From Verrucomicrobiaceae bacterium (GTDB taxonomy: Bacteria > Verrucomicrobiota > Verrucomicrobiia > Verrucomicrobiales > Verrucomicrobiaceae): a stretch of DNA of 64,000 bases. Under the pieces are notes generated by a model, which searched no databases, was not told where the DNA came from, and worked only from the letters and a program-made list of their open reading frames with translations. This document shows, one piece after another, positions 16,310 to 23,438 of this stretch (position 1 is its first letter; every line of letters begins with the position of its first letter). Location: the NCBI GenBank assembly GCA_027484445.1, contig JAIXSY010000041.1:227132-291131 (forward strand), given 5' to 3'. Position numbers and translations under genes: made by a program.

Positions 16310-17374
16310 TCACGCCGCACTCACGAGGCTGGCAAGGCCCATGGAACCTTGAGGACGATCGTCATCGTTGAGTGATTTTGCGATCTCTTTGGCACGATCG
16401 AGCAAGTGATCGAGGATGGCATGAGCATCTCGGCGCTGGGAGAGAGCGATTTGTTCGTGCACCCGACTCGCCATTTTTTCAAAAGGACGCAGGTATGGGT
16501 AGGCTGACTTGAGATGCGCCAGAGCTGTGTGGCCGCGCAGATGCTTCAGCACCCGAGTCGCATGCCCCGGCAGTGCTGAGATCTCAGAAGCTGCGGGTGT
16601 ATGGGTTTTCTGAAACACCACCATGACATTGCCGCCATCGGGAGAGGTAAAGCTATCCATGGGAGTGAGTCCTGCCTTTTGCCCTGCTAGGGAAAGCGTG
16701 CTGCTGCTGTAGTGGTGAAGGTGGCCCAGGTGGTAACGGCTATGCGGCCACTGGCAGCGAGACAGCACGTGGGGCACCTCAATGAGTACCAAGCCGTTGG
16801 GTTTGGTCCAGCCTGCCATCACCGAGAGTGCCTCAATGGGATGTGCTAGGTGCTCGACGACGTGGAAGCAAGTCACCACATCCAGACTCTCCGGTGCCAC
16901 TTGGGCATGCTGATAATGCGTGACCTGCACGGGCAGGCCGAGGTGATCGCGGGCAGCACCTCCATAGCCCAAGTTTGGCTCAATGCCCTGCACCTGATAG
17001 CCTAGGCCACGCAGCATGAACAGCAGCTCACCGCCCCCCGCACCAAAGTCCAAGACACTCTGTCCATGGCGAAGAATGGGCAACAGATAATGAAGACGCT
17101 CCAAGGCAACCAGTCCCGCGCGATAGACATGCTTGGGCTTGGGTTTCACGACCTGCTTGTAGGACTTCCGATATTCGTCCCGATAAAAACTTTCGAGCTC
17201 TTCATCCGTGGGTCGTGGATTGGTGGAAACCAAGCCACAGCTTTGGCAAATGACGGTCTGCAGCGGCTGACCATGGCGATCTTTATCCGCCACGATGGTG
17301 AAGTGGGAGTGTCCACACAAGTCACAGGGGGCAAGTCGCTGAGAGGAGAGATTCGAGAAGAGAGATGCAGGCAT
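16310..17374 (-). CDS. SAM-dependent methyltransferase with N-terminal zinc ribbon
   Basis: A 354-residue protein starting at 17374 (MPASLF); an in-frame upstream start would add 42 unstructured residues. The N-terminus holds a CDLCGH/CQSCG zinc-binding pair typical of sugar-C-methyltransferase-like proteins. A class I methyltransferase follows: SVLDFGAGGGELLFML is the SAM loop, VQGIEPN the acidic loop, VVTCFHVVEHLAHP the post-II motif, and LVLIEVPHVLSRCQWPHSRYHLGHLHHYS the late conserved block. A helical C-terminal tail of about 100 residues follows. Such proteins often modify surface polysaccharide sugars, but no glycan cluster surrounds it, so the substrate is open. Confidence 0.82.
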   Translation of the reverse strand: MPASLFSNLSSQRLAPCDLCGHSHFTIVADKDRHGQPLQTVICQSCGLVSTNPRPTDEELESFYRDEYRKSYKQVVKPKPKHVYRAGLVALERLHYLLPILRHGQSVLDFGAGGGELLFMLRGLGYQVQGIEPNLGYGGAARDHLGLPVQVTHYQHAQVAPESLDVVTCFHVVEHLAHPIEALSVMAGWTKPNGLVLIEVPHVLSRCQWPHSRYHLGHLHHYSSSTLSLAGQKAGLTPMDSFTSPDGGNVMVVFQKTHTPAASEISALPGHATRVLKHLRGHTALAHLKSAYPYLRPFEKMASRVHEQIALSQRRDAHAILDHLLDRAKEIAKSLNDDDRPQGSMGLASLVSAA

Positions 17375-17530
17375 GAAAAAAGGAAAAGGAATGAAATTCG
17401 GAACTCGGGCTGGGTTCGCGATCGCAGGCAGGCTGAATTCAGCGGCTGCGGAGTCGTTGATCCTCCGAAGCTCAAGGAGCTCCGGGCAGCGGCTTGGCAT
17501 GGGTCATGCCTGGGGTCTTTCCCCCCTGGG

Positions 17531-18037
17531 TCAACAACGCATCACGCGTGGTCTAGGGTGATCCTGCCGCAGGTAGGGCAGCATTTCCCCTCTCAGGATG
17601 GGGGCCTTGCCAGGATAGATCGTGACAGCGAGACGAAAAAAGGGAACTTCAAAGCGGCTGAAGGTCGGCTTCTCCAGATGCACGAGGTCAGGGCGGCGCC
17701 CATCCTCCAATGCGTGAAAGCTGAGCACATGATCTTTGAAAAGATCTGACGATGCCTGACCGATGACCAGAAGCGCTTCGAGCCAAGGTCCATGAGGCTC
17801 GAGATGCTCAGCTTCGTTTTCATGAGTCAAAATCACATGGGCAGGGCCATTTGCCTCCGCAGAAACCACGACCTCATGAATCGGGTCCATGCTAGCAAAC
17901 CAAGCGCAAACACCAGGGCCGATGCCCTCTGCTGAAATCAGCCAAGCCAAGAAACAAGTCAGATGAACCCAACGGCAAAAACTCCGCTGAACACGGAGTC
18001 GATGCAGGCATCGGGAATGCGGGGAAGGGGCTGGCAT
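17531..18037 (-). CDS. Small exported hypothetical protein
   Basis: A 168-residue frame with a hydrophobic stretch at residues ~22-48 (WVHLTCFLAWLISAEGIGPGVCAW) that could be a signal or anchor. A polar mature part follows, containing HVILTHENEAEHLEPHG, a His/Glu-rich run that could bind metal. The C-terminal part DLVHLEKPTFSRFEVPFFRLAVTIYP looks like beta-structure. I do not recognise the family. It is divergent from the sugar dehydrogenase and follows no operon partner closely. It is supported by codon pattern, signal and lack of a competing gene; the real start may be internal. Confidence 0.5.
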   Translation of the reverse strand: MPAPSPHSRCLHRLRVQRSFCRWVHLTCFLAWLISAEGIGPGVCAWFASMDPIHEVVVSAEANGPAHVILTHENEAEHLEPHGPWLEALLVIGQASSDLFKDHVLSFHALEDGRRPDLVHLEKPTFSRFEVPFFRLAVTIYPGKAPILRGEMLPYLRQDHPRPRVMRC

Positions 18038-18247
18038 GCAAGATTGACGAGACCTCGAAGCGACTTAGAACCGTCACGTTCAGCACCATACGAAACTAGC
18101 AAGCGCTTTGTGCCACTTTTTCGCATTTACAGGCTCAAGTTTTTCAGTCTTGCCCCCGCTTCATCCACGGCAGCTAGACTGCTAGGCGTGCTTTGTCTTG
18201 CGTTTTCATGGCGGCTCTGGTGCTATGTGCACATGGCTTGGGTTTCT

Positions 18248-20761
18248 ATGAAGCATCCTCTCTTGCTGCTCCTTTTCCTTTCCCTGACGCTGCGGAGTAG
18301 GGCTGAGTTTCCTCGGTTGTATCTGAAGCCTCTGGTTCTACAGCAGATTCACTCTCCGACCTGCATCACCGGGGCTGGGGACAGCAGCGGCAGGCTCTTT
18401 GTCTGCGATCAGATCGGAAGGATCCACATCGTCCAGGGTGGCATGATGCTGCCGACGCCTTTCCTGGACCTGACGACTAGCGGTCTGAACACGAAGGTCT
18501 ATTTTCACCGTGCAGCTCAGGAGCCTACCCCTCAGTCCCCCACCTCCTACTCGGAGCGTGGTCTGTTGGGGCTGGCCTTTCATCCAGACTATGCCAAGCC
18601 TGGAAGGCCTGGGCACGGGCGCTTTTACCTGAACTACACGAAGGCCTACCAGGCAGGCATCGACCCACCGCAGCATGATGGCGGCAACTGGAGGGTGGAC
18701 TGCGTGACGGTGATCGCAGAGTTCCGCGTGTCGGCCACGAACCCTGACCAGGGGGACCCGGCCACAGAGCGGGTGCTTTTGAAATATCCCCAGCCTCAGG
18801 CCAATCACAACGGCGGCAATTTAGCCTTCGGGAGCGATGGCATGCTCTACATCGGCAGTGGCGATGGAGGCAGTGCCGATGACAACAACGTCGGCCACAC
18901 AGGTGGAGCGAGCCCTGCGCCTCGCCCAACCGCAGCGCTGGGCAATGGCCAAGACCGCACGGTTTACCTGGGCAAGATCCTGCGCATTGATCCGCTCGGT
19001 AGCGATGGACCCGGCGGACAGTATGGCATCCCAACGGACAATCCTTTTGTCGCAGAGACAACGGCGGGCATCAAAAAGGAGATTTATGCCTATGGCATTC
19101 GCAATCCCTGGGGCCTAGCCTTTGACCATCGCCCGGGTGGTACAGGTCGGCTTTTCTGCGCGGATGTGGGTCAGGGCCGCATTGAGGAAGTGAACCTCAT
19201 CACTGCGGGCGGCAACTATGGCTGGCGCTACCTGGAGGGTAGCGAGAACCCGACCTTCTCCTCAGGCGCTGCCACGAACCCCATGCCTAATCCCGGTGGC
19301 ACGCTGATCGCCCCCATCGCGCAATATGCGCACCCGGACATTTCGAACACGACTCTGCCGAAGCTGGGCCTGTCCGTCACGGGTGGCTATGTCTATCGGG
19401 GGCAAGACATCCCTGCCCTGCGGGGCAAGTACGTCTTCGGTGACTACGGGGCGACCTCAGGCGCTCCCAGCGGCATCCTGATGGGCTTGGAGGAGACGCA
19501 GCCCGACAGCTTTCAGCTTGTGCAAGGCATTCCCCTGCTCGGGGGAAATCCAGTGTCGATGCGCATTCTTTGCCTGGGCGAAGATGATCGTGGTGAACTC
19601 TACGTGGGCACCAAGCTCACGGGCGGTGTCATGGAGACCACGGACCATCTGCCCAATGGCGGCCTCTACCAACTCGTCGCCGCCCCGACCCTTCCTGAGC
19701 CTGTGGTGCTGACGGCGACCCGCGACAGCACTCTTTTCTCCGAGCGTGGCACCACGGGTGAAGAGCTGGCCAATGGTGCAGGCAATCTATTGACCGCTAC
19801 CAGTTCCGCAGGGGGCGTGCGGCGGGCTTTGATGCATTTTGACCTTTCCGCTCTGCCTGCGGAAAGTCGCTACGAGTCCGTGATCCTGCGGGTGCATCAG
19901 CTCCAGGCAGGAGTGCCTAGCACAAACATCCAGCGGAACACGCTGCTCCACCGCCTGCTGCAGGACTGGGGCGAAGGCACCACGGCAGGCAGTGAAGGGC
20001 TGCCTGCGGAGGAAGGTGATAGCACCTGGGCTAGCCGTCTTTTTTCCCTAGTGACACCGCAGCTCTGGGATGCTGAGGGTGGTGATGTGGCAGAGCAAGC
20101 CTCCGCTGCGTTGGGCATTCGGAGCGAGCCTGGGGCTTACGCCTTTCAAGGCCAGGGCATGGTGGCAGATGTGCACCGCTGGTTAGCCGGGAGCGAGCCG
20201 AATCACGGTTGGCTCATGATGTCGGAAGAAGGCGCGCTGAACTCGCAGCGGCGCTTTGCCAGCCGCGAACAGGCTGAGGTGGAGCAGCGCCCCACACTCA
20301 CGCTGGTGCCCGCCCCGCCGTATCAGGCCTGGCGGGAGACCCACTTTCCCGGCATGAGAGTCGGCGAATTCCTCAATCCTCAAGGAGACCCAGATGGCGA
20401 TGGCATCGCCAATCAGATCGAATACGCCTATGGGCAAAACCCCAACGTGGCAGACTCTGAGGCAGTGATCCAGATCGTGCTCGAATCCTTGCCGACCGGT
20501 GGTGAGCAACTGCGTTTTTTCTTCCGTCGGGACACCACAGCCTGGGACCTGGATTATCGCCTGGAGATCACTGAAGATTTGGCCACCTGGGTCACGCTGG
20601 CGCAGAGCCGCAATGGAGCCACTCCCACCACAGCCAATGGCGCGATCCTGGTAGGTGACGTGAATCTGTTTGGAACCATCCATGAGATAGAAGTCCGCCT
20701 GCCGCTGCCCAACGATAGCAGACGCCGCTTGGCTAGGCTGGTGGTGGATCGAAGACCTTGA
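18248..20761 (+). CDS. PQQ-type sugar dehydrogenase-like protein with DNRLRE and C-terminal domains
   Basis: A secreted 837-residue multidomain protein. The signal peptide (MKHPLLLLLFLSLTLRSRA) sets the start at 18248. Residues ~25-475 form the six-bladed glucose/sorbosone dehydrogenase propeller: ERGLLGLAFHPDYAKPG, NHNGGNLAFGSDGMLYIGSGDGG, AYGIRNPWGLAFD, CADVGQGRIEEVNL and GGNYGWRYLEG. Residues ~480-690 form a DNRLRE-type beta domain (RRALMHFDLSALP). A Ca-binding-like PDGDGIANQIEYAYGQNP run and a YRLEITEDLATW module, common at the C-terminus of verrucomicrobial exported proteins, follow. It probably oxidises aldoses outside the cytoplasm with PQQ; cofactor dependence is by homology. Confidence 0.87.
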   Translation: MKHPLLLLLFLSLTLRSRAEFPRLYLKPLVLQQIHSPTCITGAGDSSGRLFVCDQIGRIHIVQGGMMLPTPFLDLTTSGLNTKVYFHRAAQEPTPQSPTSYSERGLLGLAFHPDYAKPGRPGHGRFYLNYTKAYQAGIDPPQHDGGNWRVDCVTVIAEFRVSATNPDQGDPATERVLLKYPQPQANHNGGNLAFGSDGMLYIGSGDGGSADDNNVGHTGGASPAPRPTAALGNGQDRTVYLGKILRIDPLGSDGPGGQYGIPTDNPFVAETTAGIKKEIYAYGIRNPWGLAFDHRPGGTGRLFCADVGQGRIEEVNLITAGGNYGWRYLEGSENPTFSSGAATNPMPNPGGTLIAPIAQYAHPDISNTTLPKLGLSVTGGYVYRGQDIPALRGKYVFGDYGATSGAPSGILMGLEETQPDSFQLVQGIPLLGGNPVSMRILCLGEDDRGELYVGTKLTGGVMETTDHLPNGGLYQLVAAPTLPEPVVLTATRDSTLFSERGTTGEELANGAGNLLTATSSAGGVRRALMHFDLSALPAESRYESVILRVHQLQAGVPSTNIQRNTLLHRLLQDWGEGTTAGSEGLPAEEGDSTWASRLFSLVTPQLWDAEGGDVAEQASAALGIRSEPGAYAFQGQGMVADVHRWLAGSEPNHGWLMMSEEGALNSQRRFASREQAEVEQRPTLTLVPAPPYQAWRETHFPGMRVGEFLNPQGDPDGDGIANQIEYAYGQNPNVADSEAVIQIVLESLPTGGEQLRFFFRRDTTAWDLDYRLEITEDLATWVTLAQSRNGATPTTANGAILVGDVNLFGTIHEIEVRLPLPNDSRRRLARLVVDRRP

Positions 20762-20788
20762 GTCTGCAGCTTTGGCCAAAGATGGTGA

Positions 20789-21661
20789 TCAAGGCGGGAA
20801 GGAAACGGCGTCCTGAGTAATCACCAGTTCCACGAGGTAGAAGCCACGTTCCGCTGTCGAATCCACCCACAACGTTTGCGCAGCCGTGGCTTGTCCCACG
20901 GGCGAAGTGTTGTTGATGAAAAAGGGTGTCGAAAAGCTAGGCCCTCGATTCAAAGGCCCCGTGCTAGATGTCGCGAAATCGACTGGCATCGGACTGGTAG
21001 AAAGGTTGGGCGTGTAAAGCACACGATACCTACCCCCAGCTCGGCGTTGGAAATTCAATGCTAGACGTGTCGTGTCACCAGGTGTCTGGACCGCAAAGGT
21101 GTTGAGTTTGAAATTCATCGAAGGCACCTCTATGCGAAGGATACCCTCAGCGAACGAAGTATTGTATGAGGTGAGATCTCGCTGAGGTGGATCTGTCTGC
21201 GCGGGGGAGATGATTTTCCCATCTATCGAAAAGAGGGAATTGTGCACTTCACAGATGATTGCACGCTGTCCCGGAAAGTGATCATAGGGATTGGCCAGAT
21301 TCCTCTCATGGGTGCAGCGAGCACTTACCGCAAAGAATACATTTCCTTCACCCCGGGTCACAATAAGATGTGTTTCATCAACAGTAGAGACATTGGCACC
21401 GGGCAGCAGAGCTAACCTCACGGACCCATAGTTTACCTGGAGTGCCGGAAAATCAGCGACTTTCAGGGAAATGATGTTGGCCTGATTCACAGCAGCGGAA
21501 ATGTCTGCCAAAGTGGTATGCCGAGTGGCAGAGGAGGTGACAAAGCCTAGAGCAAAGCATTTCACCCATTCACGACGGCTCAACATCTGAGAGAGCTGCG
21601 TCTTTCCTGCGCTGCAAACTTGGCTAAGCGGACACGGTGTGCCAGGGAGGGTCTGCGACAT
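20789..21661 (-). CDS. Secreted Rieske [2Fe-2S] protein with verrucomicrobial C-terminal domain
   Basis: A 290-residue protein. The Rieske cluster ligands are in SARCTHERN and ICEVHNSLF, so both Cys-x-His and Cys-x-x-His half motifs are intact, followed by DGKIISPAQTDPPQRDL. LSRREWVKCFALGF looks like a twin-arginine signal, fitting export of a folded Fe-S protein. It would begin near the N-terminus if the start is ATG at 21586; ATG at 21661 gives a 25-residue pre-tail. After the Rieske domain (~residues 70-185) a further ~100 residues end in RGFYLVELVI, resembling the sandwich module of exported PVC proteins. It converges on the sugar dehydrogenase gene, 27 bases away, so it may accept its electrons (speculation). 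Confidence 0.8.
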   Translation of the reverse strand: MSQTLPGTPCPLSQVCSAGKTQLSQMLSRREWVKCFALGFVTSSATRHTTLADISAAVNQANIISLKVADFPALQVNYGSVRLALLPGANVSTVDETHLIVTRGEGNVFFAVSARCTHERNLANPYDHFPGQRAIICEVHNSLFSIDGKIISPAQTDPPQRDLTSYNTSFAEGILRIEVPSMNFKLNTFAVQTPGDTTRLALNFQRRAGGRYRVLYTPNLSTSPMPVDFATSSTGPLNRGPSFSTPFFINNTSPVGQATAAQTLWVDSTAERGFYLVELVITQDAVSFPP

Positions 21662-21793
21662 AACGAGTGAAGATTTACGCAACGGTTATGCCAGAGCGCC
21701 GCAACCAGGACAAGCAAGGAATCCCAGCGCGATTGTCAGAAGATCGTGAAGTGCAGGCTCATCCACCGAGCCAGCACAAGGGCGACATGCCGC

Positions 21794-22504
21794 TCAAGGA
21801 GTCGGAGAAGACACTTCGTCTGCGAAGCGGACCTCGATTTCTTGGCCTGCTAGGCTGGGCATCCATCGCCGCACAAAGGCTTTCACCGAGGATCTCGCCG
21901 CCTCTCGAACTCGGCTGACATGGCTGGCGTGATCGGCTCTTTTTTCCAAAGCAGGTGTCAGTTCACGTTCCAAGGCAGCCAGGTTTTCCGCCGCATTGAA
22001 TCGGAGCCAACCGGCTTCGGATTTTTTCTCCATGCCCTCGGTGCGAAGAGCAGGTGGCTTGGCCGCATGCAAAGCAGGGCAGATCAGGCGTGCACGACCT
22101 GGCTGCTGAGTCAGCTTCCACTCTTCAGACAAGCGAATCTGGTAGCGGAACACCACCGGAACTCGAATCTCTGAGACGGTCGTGCCCAAGTAAAGCAGGT
22201 CATCCAGCAGGGTACGCATGTCGTAGCGGGTGACGGTTTCATTCGTCTCAAGCACGGCGACCTCTAGAGTCTCTCCCTGGGTGGAGACCACGCGGCTCAC
22301 CTCTTCCTGAAAAGTCGTTCGCACGCGCTGTTGCGTGATTGCGGCCAACCATGACCGCCACTCCCGGATCGCATCATTTACCCCATGAAGGAGGAACGCT
22401 GTGCCGATCAAGGGAAAGATCGCGAGACCTATGACCCCGAACAACCATCCAGCCCCCCTGCGGCGTGGGGGAGGCGCAGGGGGTGGAGTCGGGCTCTCGG
22501 ACAT
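21794..22504 (-). CDS. Membrane-anchored DUF4230-like protein
   Basis: A 236-residue protein with a proline-rich N-terminal segment, one transmembrane helix at residues ~18-42 (GWLFGVIGLAIFPLIGTAFLLHGV) and an extracytoplasmic domain. The layout LEVAVLETNETVTRYD, then VPVVFRYQIRLSEEW, then ARLICPALHAAKPP, and finally VREAARSSVKAFVRRWM and IEVRFADE resembles DUF4230 proteins. That assignment is tentative. Start at 22504 (MSESPTPPPAPPP) lies 7 bases after the yicC stop, so it is probably translated from the yicC transcript. Function unknown. Confidence 0.68.
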   Translation of the reverse strand: MSESPTPPPAPPPRRRGAGWLFGVIGLAIFPLIGTAFLLHGVNDAIREWRSWLAAITQQRVRTTFQEEVSRVVSTQGETLEVAVLETNETVTRYDMRTLLDDLLYLGTTVSEIRVPVVFRYQIRLSEEWKLTQQPGRARLICPALHAAKPPALRTEGMEKKSEAGWLRFNAAENLAALERELTPALEKRADHASHVSRVREAARSSVKAFVRRWMPSLAGQEIEVRFADEVSSPTP

Positions 22505-22511
22505 GACAGCG

Positions 22512-23393
22512 TTATTCCAGATTTTGCACCTGCTCGCGGATCTTCTCCAGCTCCGACTTCGCGGAGACCACGTGATGAGCGATGGTGGCATCTGCGCATT
22601 TGGAGCCCATGGTGTTGAACTCGCGGAAGAACTCCTGGACCAAGAAATCCAAACTGCGGCCGACAGGCTCGGAAGCAGTCAGATATTGGCGAAACTGACG
22701 CAGGTGACTTTCCGCCCGGGAAAGCTCCTCAGAGATGTCACAGCGGTCCGCATACAGAGCGATCTCACGAATCAGGCGCTCGTCATCCAGCGGCAACGGG
22801 AGCCCCGCCTGCTCCAGGCGCTGCATCAACGCTTGGCGATGCTGAACGGGAATGAGCGGCGCGAGCGATTGGATGCGCTTGAGCAGGCCTTCGATCTCGG
22901 CCAGACGCGTCTGGATGTCCTGGCGCAGATGGCTACCCTCGGCGGTGCGCATTTGCACCAACTGCTTCAGCGCCGCCGAAAGCGCCTGCTCCACGACAGG
23001 CCAAACTTCCTCCGCCGGTTCCTCCGTTGGCTCCGCCGCCAAAACACCGGGGAGCCGAATCAACTCAGCCAAAGTCAGGTCCGCAGGAACGCCCAACTGC
23101 TGCGCCAAACCACGCAGGCTGTGCAGGTAACTGGTGGCTGTCAGTACGTCGATTTGTAGCTGCGGGCTGGCGGCACTGGCACGGTCCGCACGCACTTGGA
23201 TATTGACTCGACCTCGGGAGCAAAAGGCTGACGCTTGGTTGCGCACCTGCGTTTCCAGGTCAGCGACGTTTTTGGGTAGGCTGACGGCGATTTCGAGCTG
23301 CTTGCGGTTCACGCTCGAACACTCCACCACCCAGGTGGTGCCTGTACTTTCCTGCCGTGCCTCGCCACGGCCAAATCCGGTCATGCTTTTCAT
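22512..23393 (-). CDS. yicC: YicC-family endoribonuclease
   Basis: A 293-residue member of the YicC family. Diagnostic blocks are MKSMTGFGRGEA at the N-terminus, VVECSSVNRKQLEIAVSLPKN, LPGVLAAEPTEEP, and near the C-terminus EISEELSRAESHLRQFRQYL, GRSLDFLVQEFFREFNTMGSK and VSAKSELEKIREQVQNLE. E. coli YicC is an endoribonuclease of stress-related small RNAs. The ATG at 23393 is the family start. It lies 45 bases downstream of the Bat fusion gene on the same strand and may share its transcript. Confidence 0.94.
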   Translation of the reverse strand: MKSMTGFGRGEARQESTGTTWVVECSSVNRKQLEIAVSLPKNVADLETQVRNQASAFCSRGRVNIQVRADRASAASPQLQIDVLTATSYLHSLRGLAQQLGVPADLTLAELIRLPGVLAAEPTEEPAEEVWPVVEQALSAALKQLVQMRTAEGSHLRQDIQTRLAEIEGLLKRIQSLAPLIPVQHRQALMQRLEQAGLPLPLDDERLIREIALYADRCDISEELSRAESHLRQFRQYLTASEPVGRSLDFLVQEFFREFNTMGSKCADATIAHHVVSAKSELEKIREQVQNLE

Positions 23394-23438
23394 GGCTGTT
23401 AACCTTCCGCAGCAAGGCAGGACAGGCAAGTCAGCAAG

